Origin: a virus
Reading direction: 5' to 3' (one strand)
DNA length: 41,458 bases
Virus record (IMG/VR): IMGVR_UViG_3300023223_000229
Location: 1-41,458 of that record
Both the position numbers and the translations under genes were made by a program. This document shows positions 22,371-29,923 of this stretch, one piece after another (within the stretch, counting starts at the first letter, position 1; each line of letters opens with the position of its first letter). Below the pieces are notes generated by a model. It was not told the origin of the DNA. It made no database searches and worked only from the letters and a program-made list of their open reading frames with translations.

Positions 22371-23015
22371 ATGAAAGTATTAGAACTGTTTGCAGGAAGT
22401 AGATCTATAGGAAAAGAAGCTGAAAGACTAGGTCACGAGGTCTTTAGTGTTGATTGGGAAAAATTTGAAGGTATCGACTTAGCCATTGATATAGAAAATT
22501 TAACAATAGAGATGCTTCCTTTTATTCCTGATATGGCATGGGCTTCTCCAGATTGCACAACATATACAATTGCTGCTTGTAGTACTCATAGAACTGATAG
22601 TATTATTCCAAAGTGTGATAATGTCAATAAAGCATTTTTAAAACTATTCGAGAAAATCAAAGAGATAAATCCTGAGTTTGTTTACTATGTAGAAAACCCT
22701 AGAGGAATGATGCGGAAAATGCCCTGGATGCAAAATCATCCAATTAGAAATACAGTTTGGTATTGTCAATATGGAGATAAGAGAGCTAAGCCAACAGACG
22801 TGTGGACGAACAATACTGCATGGAAGTCAAGACCTATGTGTCATAATAAGAGAAAAGATAAAGATGGTAATATTATTGATCATTGTCATCATGAGAGTGC
22901 GCCAAGAGGTAGTAAAACTGGAACGCAAGGACTCAAAGGAAGTTATCAAAGAAGTATGATTCCTAAAGAGCTTTGCATAGAAGTTTTAACTTGCGATAGA
23001 AGAGCTAGTAAATAG
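22371..23015 (+). CDS. DNA methyltransferase-like protein (moron)
   Basis: A 214-residue protein. The start at 22371 has proper spacing from AAAGGATGATT. SAM-binding motif I ELFAGS (5-10) and SVDW (26-29) are clear. The motif-IV position reads ASPDC (58-62) with candidate catalytic Cys62, and the motif-VI region YYVENPRG (105-112). CQYGDKRAKPTDVW near 138-151 is typical of this phage methylase family. It probably methylates or was derived from an enzyme methylating cytosine, perhaps for protection from host restriction. Confidence 0.68.
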   Translation: MKVLELFAGSRSIGKEAERLGHEVFSVDWEKFEGIDLAIDIENLTIEMLPFIPDMAWASPDCTTYTIAACSTHRTDSIIPKCDNVNKAFLKLFEKIKEINPEFVYYVENPRGMMRKMPWMQNHPIRNTVWYCQYGDKRAKPTDVWTNNTAWKSRPMCHNKRKDKDGNIIDHCHHESAPRGSKTGTQGLKGSYQRSMIPKELCIEVLTCDRRASK

Positions 23016-23035
23016 AGGGAAATTAATCCCTCTAT
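23012..23035. terminator. Convergent hairpin terminator of cassette C
   Basis: ATAGAGGGA (23012-23020) and TCCCTCTAT (23027-23035): perfect 9 bp with an AATTAA loop. Both arms contain the stop codons of the converging genes (TAG and TAG). Confidence 0.65.
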
Positions 23036-23355
23036 AATTTAACTTCCTCCCCGAATCCTTCCCAGTATCCATAATCACTATATGGAACAGGACTTATTAT
23101 CTTATATCTAATTCCATTATGCTCTATAAAATCCCCAGTGACTAATTCAATCAAAGAAAATATCCTTACAAATCTTAAACTAACGTCATATCCTAGTTTA
23201 ATAATTTCATCTGGCTTCATTGGCTGTAAATTCATTTTTACGGTTGCTGCGACCTCTTCAATTACTGGCTGATAATTTACTACTGTTTGCGTTGTTGTTA
23301 TGTGCGTAACGGGAAAAGAATATCTCTTAACTACGTTCATCATATTAGGTATCAT
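23032..23355 (-). CDS. Head-tail connector / head closure protein
   Basis: A 107-residue small beta protein with VVKRYSFPVTHITTTQTVV and IELVTGDFIEHNGIRYKIISPVP, a pattern of head-closure proteins (SH3-like barrel with a GDxxxxxGxxYxI turn). It lies between a gp10-like tail completion gene and the neck terminator, as expected. Confidence 0.6.
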   Translation of the reverse strand: MIPNMMNVVKRYSFPVTHITTTQTVVNYQPVIEEVAATVKMNLQPMKPDEIIKLGYDVSLRFVRIFSLIELVTGDFIEHNGIRYKIISPVPYSDYGYWEGFGEEVKL

Positions 23356-23837
23356 TTGCTTCCTTTATTTCTCACTACATGAAGGATAGAACCTCTTAAG
23401 ATTCCAGAATCAATCAGTACTTGTGAGCTTCCTTTATTGTCTTTTGTTTCTTGTGTAATATCTGCCCAAGTGCCATAACCCCTAGAAGTAAATGCACCTT
23501 GACTTATTCCAACTGCTTTAACTCCTATTTTGGAAAGTGCGTTAAATGCTGTTTCTTTTCCATCTAAAACCTTTGCAAGTTGTATGTCAATTGTCTTTGT
23601 TATCTCTTTGTCTTTTATTAAAAATGGAGCTCTTAGAAAACTTCTTTGAGGTAATCCAATAGCAGGGTTTCCGAATTCATGCGCTAATCCTACATCTAAA
23701 GTTGTTAGTCCTTCTGGATATGGTTTAAATCCTTTTGACTGAGGAAGACCAACTGCGACTTCTAATTTCTTAGCCTTGTTGATCTGCTTTAAAAGCTCTT
23801 TACCTGCATCCCCATTAATTACCCGACTCTTTGCCAT
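23352..23837 (-). CDS. Tail completion / neck protein (HK97 gp10-like)
   Basis: A 161-residue protein. The features VAVGLPQSKG, VGLAHEFGNPAIGLPQRSFLRAPF and DSGILRGSILHVV are the standard gp10/neck signature (x-E-x-G-x-x-x-x-P-x-R-P-F-L-R, then DTGxLxxSI). It joins the tail tube to the connector. Overlaps both neighbours. Confidence 0.75.
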   Translation of the reverse strand: MAKSRVINGDAGKELLKQINKAKKLEVAVGLPQSKGFKPYPEGLTTLDVGLAHEFGNPAIGLPQRSFLRAPFLIKDKEITKTIDIQLAKVLDGKETAFNALSKIGVKAVGISQGAFTSRGYGTWADITQETKDNKGSSQVLIDSGILRGSILHVVRNKGSK

Positions 23838-24208
23838 TAGATGCTACTTACGTTTCCAGTGCCTACTATCTTTCTATATCTTAAGTATTGCAATCCATAA
23901 GAAGTTGAGCCTAGTAATTGGTCTGCTAAATTGTTAATAGGTGCGCTTCCAAAACTTTCAGAAACAGAACCTACTGCACGTGCTGTAATTGAACCGCCAG
24001 AACTTGTATCTCCTGCTGTTGTGTTGTCTCCTACAGCCAAGTAATGCGCGGCAAGATAAGATGTTGCGATATCTGTTAAAGTGTTAAATTTGCTCTCTAA
24101 GACAATCAGTCCTGCATCATCTAAAAATAATTGAATTCGTGTATCTGGATAATCTGTTAAGTCTGAAAATTCTGGGAATCTTACCCTAAATATTGCTATT
24201 GTAATCAT
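23837..24208 (-). CDS. Head-tail adaptor (DUF4054)
   Basis: A 123-residue helical protein with FRVRFPEFSDLTDYPDTRIQLFLDDAG, DIATSYLAAHYLAVGD and a C-terminal YGLQYLRYRKIVGTG, the DUF4054 pattern. These proteins sit on the portal ring as adaptors. Expressed from module D. Confidence 0.8.
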   Translation of the reverse strand: MITIAIFRVRFPEFSDLTDYPDTRIQLFLDDAGLIVLESKFNTLTDIATSYLAAHYLAVGDNTTAGDTSSGGSITARAVGSVSESFGSAPINNLADQLLGSTSYGLQYLRYRKIVGTGNVSSI

Positions 24209-24319
24209 GGTGTTACCTTTCGTAATGTTTTATTATTTTGTTTTTAAATTATATCATTTTTCTTGATTTTGTTTTGTGTAGGTGGTATCATTGGATATAT
24301 TTAAATTAAAGGATGATGG
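24209..24319. promoter_or_regulatory. Divergent promoter module D
   Basis: Leftward TGATATAAT at 24248-24256 (minus) and rightward TGGTATCAT at 24283-24291, with the GTTAC-CTTTC-GTAAT leader hairpin before the adaptor gene. Confidence 0.68.
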
Positions 24320-24592
24320 ATGAAAAAGATTACAATTAAAAAAGAGATTAAAATAGAAGAAGGTTTAAGTTATAAGGATTTCACTAGTAAGCACAAAGAG
24401 ATATGTGATACATTGCAAATAGAATGGGAACTAACTTCTGATTATGTACCGATGGCTCAAGTACAATATAAAACTTCTTTCGGTGAGGAATTCATCATGG
24501 ATGTAATGTTATCTCATGAACCTTCTTCAAAACTTTATTTATATTTAAACAATTTAAAAAAAGATTTATACACTATAAAGGATAACAAATGA
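24320..24592 (+). CDS. Moron gene of unknown function, first of cassette D
   Basis: A 90-residue protein with a Lys/Glu-rich start and a beta-rich middle (SDYVPMAQVQYKTSFG). No family recognised. Starts after AAAGGATGATGG and overlaps the next ORF as ATGA. Confidence 0.6.
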   Translation: MKKITIKKEIKIEEGLSYKDFTSKHKEICDTLQIEWELTSDYVPMAQVQYKTSFGEEFIMDVMLSHEPSSKLYLYLNNLKKDLYTIKDNK

Positions 24593-24828
24593 ATTTAGAA
24601 ATAGAATGCAACAGCGTATTAATTAATTCGTACCAAAAAGATGGTAGTGTGAAATTAGACCTTCAACATGTAGAAACTGATTTTATCAATCAATTATCAG
24701 TTGAAGATATTTGCATTAACGTAGTTAGCCAAGAAGAATTATTTAACGAGCTTATGACGTTTGATTGTATGCCAGAGGTTTTGCACAAGTATTTAGAAGA
24801 GCAAGGTTATATTTTTAACAAGGCATAA
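24589..24828 (+). CDS. Moron gene of unknown function, second of cassette D
   Basis: A 79-residue acidic protein. LSVEDICINVVSQEELFNELMTFDCMPEVLHKYLEEQGY looks helical. No family recognised. A weak stem (AAAGCGG 24832-24838 with CCGTTTT 24845-24851) follows its stop. Confidence 0.58.
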   Translation: MNLEIECNSVLINSYQKDGSVKLDLQHVETDFINQLSVEDICINVVSQEELFNELMTFDCMPEVLHKYLEEQGYIFNKA

Positions 24829-24884
24829 GTTAAAGCGGTTCAATCCGTTTTAGCGTAGTACATTAAGTAATCAAAGGATGAAGG

Positions 24885-24974
24885 ATGATTGGATTAGGTT
24901 TGATGGTATTTGGATTCGTGGGCTTTTGTTTTATGCTTGGTGGAATATTGAAGAGAATACAGAAAGAAAATTAA
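24885..24974 (+). CDS. 29-residue single-helix membrane micro-protein
   Basis: ATG at 24885 follows AAAGGATGAAGG and encodes a Gly/Phe-rich hydrophobic helix (residues 2-21) with a basic tail (KRIQKEN). It is read in a different frame from the open frame at 24878, whose first 36 residues appear to be only a shadow. It ends 11 nt before the YopX-like gene. Confidence 0.5.
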   Translation: MIGLGLMVFGFVGFCFMLGGILKRIQKEN

Positions 24975-24985
24975 AAGGATTTAGA

Positions 24986-25375
24986 ATGGAAGAATTTATA
25001 GAAAACTGGATAGATTATAAAAAAAGATGCCAAGATGGTGATAGTAGGGCTAAATGTGTGTTGGTTTCAGATATCCCAAAACTTGTAGAGTTAATAGATA
25101 AAGAAAATGACTACATAGGAAAAACAGATATAAACGGTAAAAAGATTTATGCTGATAGTTCAATTGTTGAGTTTGACTTTAGAGGTTTTGGAGAGCATAA
25201 AAGTAGTAGATATCATGGAGTTGTAGTTTGGAATAGTGATAGATGCAGATATGATATTAAGACTTTTTCACATGAAGACGAATTTGTATTTGATTTAGGG
25301 AAATGTACAGATAGGATTGATAATATTAAAATCATTGATACAATTCAAGAAAACAAACTAGGATTAATAAAATGA
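24986..25375 (+). CDS. YopX-like phage protein
   Basis: A 129-residue protein whose C-terminal two thirds match the YopX pattern: IGKTDINGKKIYADSSIVEF, HGVVVWNSDRCRYDI, and a final beta segment NIKIIDTIQEN. The family is common in phages and its function is unknown. I choose 24986 because ATG there follows AAAAGGATTTAGA; the frame stays open to 24878, but that part overlaps the membrane micro-ORF. Confidence 0.65.
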   Translation: MEEFIENWIDYKKRCQDGDSRAKCVLVSDIPKLVELIDKENDYIGKTDINGKKIYADSSIVEFDFRGFGEHKSSRYHGVVVWNSDRCRYDIKTFSHEDEFVFDLGKCTDRIDNIKIIDTIQENKLGLIK

Positions 25376-25470
25376 AAGAGCTTTTAATATTTGGAGGATT
25401 ATTTATCTTCCTTTGTTATGCAGCAGAACGCCTTGAAGTTTGGCAAAGAGATAGGAAAAAGGATAAATAA
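25372..25470 (+). CDS. 32-residue membrane micro-protein
   Basis: ATG at 25372 overlaps the YopX-like stop (ATGA), and the stop overlaps the next ATG (TAATG). It has one N-terminal hydrophobic segment (residues 4-17) and a highly charged tail (WQRDRKKDK). The tight coupling on both sides supports real translation. Confidence 0.55.
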   Translation: MKELLIFGGLFIFLCYAAERLEVWQRDRKKDK

Positions 25471-25727
25471 TGGGAACAAGTATGAATGATAATCTTGGAG
25501 GTAAACTTTTTAGAAATGATTCTGAAACTTTTTACAGCACGATGAATGAATTAAAACTGGAGTTTAATTATATAAATGACGATTATGATTGTCCTATGCT
25601 AGACTACAAAGATGTTTTAAAATTGTTAAAAGGAATAGAAGATAAAAAACAAGAGAAAGATGCTGATTTAATATTACAGTTAAAAGATATCATCAGTAGA
25701 AAAGATGATTTAATGTTGATATATTAA
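25470..25727 (+). CDS. Moron gene of unknown function, last of cassette D
   Basis: An 85-residue acidic protein with two helices in the C-terminal half (YKDVLKLLKGIEDKK, ADLILQLKDIISR). No family recognised. It is coupled to the preceding micro-ORF and is followed directly by a strong terminator. Confidence 0.58.
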   Translation: MGTSMNDNLGGKLFRNDSETFYSTMNELKLEFNYINDDYDCPMLDYKDVLKLLKGIEDKKQEKDADLILQLKDIISRKDDLMLIY

Positions 25728-25757
25728 AAAAGGGAAGCGATTAAACTTCCCTTTTTT
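25726..25757. terminator. Bidirectional terminator of cassette D
   Basis: Six A's, GGGAAG (25732-25737), loop CGATTAAA, CTTCCC (25746-25751), six T's: symmetrical, so it works in both directions for the convergent genes. The strongest intrinsic terminator of the late region. Confidence 0.85.
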
Positions 25758-25771
25758 AGTTTAGAAGATTA

Positions 25772-26128
25772 TTAGTCTTCTTCTGGTTTTAAAAGATCAA
25801 CAATCTCTTTCTTGGTCAAGTCTTTTAAATCTTCATCGTATTCAATAAATTCATCTAATGTGTATTTACTAAGCTTTGAAGTTGTTAATTCTGCAATTAA
25901 TTCTTCTGTTAAAGTTTCTCTTGAAGTTGTTTCTTTTTTAACAGGTGCAGAAACGATTTCTAAATCACCGTCTTTGATCCAAGCAGCAACAACTTTATTA
26001 TCTTTTGTAGCTTCTTTGTAATCTTCATCAGATACTTCAACTGTTTTAGTAGGAATTAACCTAATAGACTTTCGACCTTCCAGATTAATTATCTTCATGT
26101 TCTTTGAATTGTTTTTAATATGTTTCAT
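25772..26128 (-). CDS. Small head-region protein with HeH-like C-terminus
   Basis: A 118-residue protein between the capsid gene and cassette D. The N-terminus is a small basic beta domain (IRLIPTKTVEVSDEDYKEATK). The C-terminus (LKDLTKKEIVDLLKP) resembles the HeH/LEM-type helix-extended loop found at the ends of small phage head proteins. Probably a head-associated protein. Confidence 0.5.
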   Translation of the reverse strand: MKHIKNNSKNMKIINLEGRKSIRLIPTKTVEVSDEDYKEATKDNKVVAAWIKDGDLEIVSAPVKKETTSRETLTEELIAELTTSKLSKYTLDEFIEYDEDLKDLTKKEIVDLLKPEED

Positions 26129-26150
26129 TCTTTAATTCTCCTTTAAATTG

Positions 26151-26172
26151 TTGAGAGGGATTAACCTCTCGA
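26151..26172 (-). terminator. Hairpin below the major capsid gene
   Basis: TTGAGAGG (26151-26158) and CCTCTCGA (26165-26172), 8 bp with one wobble, loop GATTAA. It lies between the capsid and next leftward gene without a T-tract: attenuator or mRNA end protector. Same family as the moron terminators. Confidence 0.5.
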
Positions 26173-26197
26173 CTAGCTTTCCCTTAGAATAGCTTAC

Positions 26198-27127
26198 TTA
26201 GATGCCATCAAAATATCTGAGACTGCCAGGAAATCTAACTTCAAATCCACCTAGTTTAAATTCACCAGGAACTTCAAAACCAAGACCTTTTGCTTGTGGA
26301 GCAGAAAATCTTAAAGGCATTGGAATATGATAAATGATTTTATCTTCACTTTTCGTGTAAATAACCATTCTATCAGTAGAACCAGCACCAGCACCTTTTA
26401 ATTCGTTCAATGGCATGATATCATCTTTAGAATTTAAGTAAGGTGAATTAGCAACAATGTAATCTAAAATTGTCGTATCCGAATTCGCACTTCTTGGAGT
26501 AGAATTAATCAATCCCCATTGTTCTGGTGGAATAGCAACTCTATCAGCACTTTCAATCATTTCAGAATCTTCAAAGATTGCATTTAATCCAGAAGTAAAA
26601 TCTGTAATAATTTGATCTGGAGTTTTAGTTGCCCACGTTGTTCCTGAACCAGGATTAACAACAGAAGCTGCTGTTACATTTGAGTTATTAACAAAACCTT
26701 CATAACCTTTTGAAGCATCACCAGTCATTGCAACTCTTTGTGTCATTTCTTCAAATCCACGTCTTGCTAAGTTAGCTTTTAATTGTGGTAAAGGTCTGTT
26801 TAAGTGTTGAGCTTGTCTTAATTCTTCTAAAGAATAGTCATAACCAATACCAGCTAATTCAACAGGAATAATTGTTCTACTAGATGATAAATCAACCATA
26901 GGAACATCAAACGCTTTTGATCCTAACCATTTTGCAACTGCTGCACCGTCCATTGAGAAGTACTCAATTGATGTAGCCCATTCTCCTGCTTCAAAAGAAA
27001 CTGGCAATACTTTAGGGTATGTAATTTGAGCATACTCTACTTCATAAAGCTTTGATTCTACGTGAACTAATTGTCCAACAAGAAAAGCCAATCCACTATC
27101 CATAGTCATTTGTTTATTATTCATCAT
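26198..27127 (-). CDS. Major capsid protein (DUF2184-type)
   Basis: A 309-residue protein of the DUF2184 capsid family: DSGLAFLVGQLVHVESKLYEVEYAQ, PVELAGIGYDYSLEELRQAQ (with an HK97-like E-loop context), RRGFEEMTQRVAMTGD, and the C-terminal PMPLRFSAPQAKGLGFEVPGEFKLGG with a final P-G-S-L-R-Y. Followed by an attenuator-like hairpin, as expected for the most abundant virion protein. Confidence 0.85.
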   Translation of the reverse strand: MMNNKQMTMDSGLAFLVGQLVHVESKLYEVEYAQITYPKVLPVSFEAGEWATSIEYFSMDGAAVAKWLGSKAFDVPMVDLSSSRTIIPVELAGIGYDYSLEELRQAQHLNRPLPQLKANLARRGFEEMTQRVAMTGDASKGYEGFVNNSNVTAASVVNPGSGTTWATKTPDQIITDFTSGLNAIFEDSEMIESADRVAIPPEQWGLINSTPRSANSDTTILDYIVANSPYLNSKDDIMPLNELKGAGAGSTDRMVIYTKSEDKIIYHIPMPLRFSAPQAKGLGFEVPGEFKLGGFEVRFPGSLRYFDGI

Positions 27128-27139
27128 TAACCTTTCTTA

Positions 27140-27613
27140 TTACGGTAATTTAACAATTGCGATTTCACCAGCAGCTGCTGTACTTTCAAAAGTCGCTCCT
27201 GTGATTTGATCTGCATCTGCTGTATCTGCATCTGTTCTAAATGCACCTAATACTTCATTTCCTGCTGCTGTATGTCTAAAGAAAACATCATCACCTGGAA
27301 CACAAGCATCTTCACAAATAACGTAAATTCTACCAGTTTCTAATACATTCATTGCATCATCTTCTTGGTAAACAAACGCATCTGTTCCGTCTGCTTGACC
27401 TGCTGTTGTAGAAGTTGTAATCCCTACGAATTCCGCAGCTGTTGCAGTTGCAAGTAATGCTTGATCGTCAAGTGTTCCTCTTGTTACTGCAAGTCCTGGA
27501 GCAATTGAGCCACCTTCTGCAAGTTTTGTGATAATATTTTTTAATCCTGCATCAACGATTGAACCAGGAAAACCAACTACGTGTTCTCTTGTATATGCTG
27601 TTTGTACTGCCAT
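27140..27613 (-). CDS. Capsid cement / decoration protein
   Basis: A 157-residue Ala/Thr/Gly-rich beta protein with GLAVTRGTLDDQALLATATA, FVGITTSTTAG and DVFFRHTAAGNEVLGAFRTD, the pattern of structural cement proteins placed just before the capsid gene in DUF2184 phages. It likely binds the capsid exterior. Confidence 0.65.
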   Translation of the reverse strand: MAVQTAYTREHVVGFPGSIVDAGLKNIITKLAEGGSIAPGLAVTRGTLDDQALLATATAAEFVGITTSTTAGQADGTDAFVYQEDDAMNVLETGRIYVICEDACVPGDDVFFRHTAAGNEVLGAFRTDADTADADQITGATFESTAAAGEIAIVKLP

Positions 27614-27614
27614 T

Positions 27615-28160
27615 TTATTTCCCCTCTGCGATTTTAGTCATATATGCAGCTCTTGCATCTGTAACTTTTGTATCTGTTGAAAGACTGTTTCCAAGTGCTA
27701 TCAACGAATCATTTGTTTTCTTTGCATTTACAATAAGAGTATCATACATTGCACCAATATAAACTTCTGATTTTTCAGATAAATCTGCATCTGAAACTTT
27801 TCCAACTGCTAATTTTCTAATATCTGCATCATTCATTTTTGAGATATCAGCATCACCAATATAAGAAGCTACTTGTAAGAATAAAGCTGCTCTATCAATT
27901 ACTCGAGCATGAATATCAGCATCACCTGTTTTTTCCTTTTCTTTTTCTTCTAAGTCTTTATTATCTTTTTTTAGTTTTTCCATCTCAGCATCTTTAGCGC
28001 CGTCTTTTTTATCATTTTCTTCTTTTTCTTCTTTCTTCTCTTTAATGAACTCTTTAAATTCTTTGTCTAAAGTTTCATTTTTACTTTGAAGATTAGCGTA
28101 AGCACCTGCAATAGTGTCACATACTTCAAATTCTGTATCACCGATTCTTATTTTTGACAT
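27615..28160 (-). CDS. Internal scaffold protein start within DUF2213 gene
   Basis: In-frame ATG (codon 232 of the fusion) preceded by GAAAGGTTTACA and by TGTTATAAT 32 bp upstream, giving a separate 181-residue scaffold with the coiled coil. It mirrors the nested protease/scaffold arrangement of lambda C/Nu3. Confidence 0.6.
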   Translation of the reverse strand: MSKIRIGDTEFEVCDTIAGAYANLQSKNETLDKEFKEFIKEKKEEKEENDKKDGAKDAEMEKLKKDNKDLEEKEKEKTGDADIHARVIDRAALFLQVASYIGDADISKMNDADIRKLAVGKVSDADLSEKSEVYIGAMYDTLIVNAKKTNDSLIALGNSLSTDTKVTDARAAYMTKIAEGK

Positions 28161-28853
28161 TGTAAACCTTTCTTTATTTGTTTTCGAATTAATTATAACA
28201 TTTTTTATTGAGTCGTTTATCTTACAAGCTCCTTGACATCTTCCCTTATCTACTAAGGCAATGTGATTAATCATTATGTCGGTTTGAATGAAATCGTAAT
28301 CTAACCCTTGAAAGTTTCCAGACTTCTTTTCGTATCTTGTAGAATAACCTGGACTTAATTCAACTTTGCCGTCTTTGGCTTTTTTTATCGTTTCTTTGTC
28401 TGTGATAATCATATCTGTTTGAATAAAATCAATACCACCACTATTAAAAGTCTTTACAGAAGCGATACTTCCTTTTCCTAATTGACCTATGTTATCAACT
28501 GTTACGAACTCACTAGGATGATTATCTGTAATAGTTGCATTAGTATAAGAGTCCAGACTTTCTTTCTTTAGTACCTCTTCTTTAGGTCTGAACACGTTAT
28601 ATATTTTAAACGCATCAAGTCCAAATTCTTTTGGCAATTCCATTCCTAAATATTGCTGTACTCCAGTCCTTGCAAGTGTTGCACTAACTTTTAAGAATCC
28701 TGTTTCATCATCTATCTTTGAAGTAAAGTCTAAATCGTTAGTATTGTAATCAAAGGTTTGAATTGCAGTATCTTTTGATTTGCAGCTACATACAGTAAGG
28801 GCTGAACTCTCGCTATGCCCTTTTTTTTGTAGTGCCTGTATTTCTTTTTTCAT
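27615..28853 (-). CDS. DUF2213 prohead protease-scaffold fusion
   Basis: A 412-residue protein. Residues 30-215 resemble DUF2213 prohead proteases: GVQQYLGMEL, RPKEEVLKKESLDSYTNATITDNHP, VELSPGYS and NHIALVDKGRCQGAC, where His (DNHP and NHIAL) and Ser (LSPG) are catalytic candidates. Residues 232-412 are the scaffold: a charged coiled coil and an Ala/Asp-rich C-terminus with ADI-type repeats. An internal start exists at 28160. Confidence 0.78.
   Translation of the reverse strand: MKKEIQALQKKGHSESSALTVCSCKSKDTAIQTFDYNTNDLDFTSKIDDETGFLKVSATLARTGVQQYLGMELPKEFGLDAFKIYNVFRPKEEVLKKESLDSYTNATITDNHPSEFVTVDNIGQLGKGSIASVKTFNSGGIDFIQTDMIITDKETIKKAKDGKVELSPGYSTRYEKKSGNFQGLDYDFIQTDIMINHIALVDKGRCQGACKINDSIKNVIINSKTNKERFTMSKIRIGDTEFEVCDTIAGAYANLQSKNETLDKEFKEFIKEKKEEKEENDKKDGAKDAEMEKLKKDNKDLEEKEKEKTGDADIHARVIDRAALFLQVASYIGDADISKMNDADIRKLAVGKVSDADLSEKSEVYIGAMYDTLIVNAKKTNDSLIALGNSLSTDTKVTDARAAYMTKIAEGK
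28192..28200 (-). promoter_or_regulatory. Internal leftward promoter (TGTTATAAT) inside the protease gene
   Basis: A perfect extended -10 within coding sequence, placed to drive the nested scaffold and the cement and capsid genes. Confidence 0.58.
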
Positions 28854-28888
28854 TGTTTTCCTTCTTTGTAAGTTAAGAGCATAGCTAT

Positions 28889-29923
28889 TTATGATCTTCT
28901 AAGGGCATAAATGAAGCCCCCGTCATAATTATATGCCCTCATGATTGCGCCATCCGTTATTACTTGCACCACATCATCTATTGATTCACTCAGCACCGTA
29001 GCTGATGTCACACGTATGGTATCAGAATCGACAATAGCGAAACAAGTACAAATGTCCCCATCCACTTTTAAGTTGGATGATTCTTCGATTATAATACCTA
29101 GCCCCTTACCCGTAATCTCGTATGCTCCAAATGTTGAGCTTGATAATTTTTTATTATACACCGTCCCTTTTAAATTACTATAATGAGTGTAGTATATGTC
29201 TTCGGGGCTAATACCTCCTGCAATACTTAAAAAGTTGAGAAGCGTGGACGTTTTCATTACTTCTTCGAAATTAGCATCTAAAACATAAATAGGAGTAGGC
29301 AAATCTGATGCATTATTCAAAGAAGTCCCAACAGCTATATATCCCGTAGGAGTAGAAATCAATTCTAGATAAAAATTATTATTGGGCATTGGAGTAAGCG
29401 GAGTTGTAGTATTCCCATTTTTGTCTATTATGGCATAAGAGTTGTGGTATCTAAGTGTAATTACGTTATTACCTATATTCCCACTGCCCATAAGCTGAGA
29501 TGTAGCTTCCGTTACGTTATCGGATACTAAGTCACCACTACTATCGAATAAAGCTATATTCCAAAGAGTAGTACTATAATTACCCGCTCTGTGAAATATA
29601 GCAAGGTTGCCATCTATCACTCCTGCTTTGATGCCTCCCGTTGTAATATCAATTCCCCAAATTTGTGCCATTGAAGTCCATTGAGTTCTTGCCCCATCAA
29701 TAGTAGGTGAAAACTTAATATCATTCGTAGGACTAGCTTCGCCTTCAAAGAAAACGAAACCATTAGACACTTCTATTATATATTGGTAGTAATCATCAAA
29801 GCTTTCAGAACCATAATCTGCACTCTCAATAAACAAACTTTTATCTTGTGCTTCTCTAGTACTAGTTATAACTGGTGGTTCAAAATCTATCTCGCTACTT
29901 GGCACTGGGTGTGTTTTAAACAT
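28889..29923 (-). CDS. Virion-associated protein with beta-propeller-like repeats
   Basis: A 344-residue beta-rich protein. Recurrent short strands such as WGIDITTGGIKAGVIDGNLAIFHRAGN and NNFYLELISTPTGYIAVGTSL suggest a blade-like repeat fold. No family recognised. It overlaps the preceding gene (TAATG) and lies between the protease and the Gly-tipped fibre gene. Possibly a capsid-attached fibre head. Confidence 0.45.
   Translation of the reverse strand: MFKTHPVPSSEIDFEPPVITSTREAQDKSLFIESADYGSESFDDYYQYIIEVSNGFVFFEGEASPTNDIKFSPTIDGARTQWTSMAQIWGIDITTGGIKAGVIDGNLAIFHRAGNYSTTLWNIALFDSSGDLVSDNVTEATSQLMGSGNIGNNVITLRYHNSYAIIDKNGNTTTPLTPMPNNNFYLELISTPTGYIAVGTSLNNASDLPTPIYVLDANFEEVMKTSTLLNFLSIAGGISPEDIYYTHYSNLKGTVYNKKLSSSTFGAYEITGKGLGIIIEESSNLKVDGDICTCFAIVDSDTIRVTSATVLSESIDDVVQVITDGAIMRAYNYDGGFIYALRRS

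Noticed and set aside
24832-24851. Terminator inside cassette D (AAAGCGG / CCGTTTT)
   Set aside because: Seven pairs with a wobble and no T-tract beyond four T's that are part of the stem. Genes continue in the same direction, so at most a weak attenuator.
24878-24985. N-terminal 36 codons of the long YopX-like open frame
   Set aside because: The ATG at 24878 lacks spacing from the AAAGG site, while the ATGs at 24885 and 24986 have good sites and sensible products; the extension has no YopX similarity.
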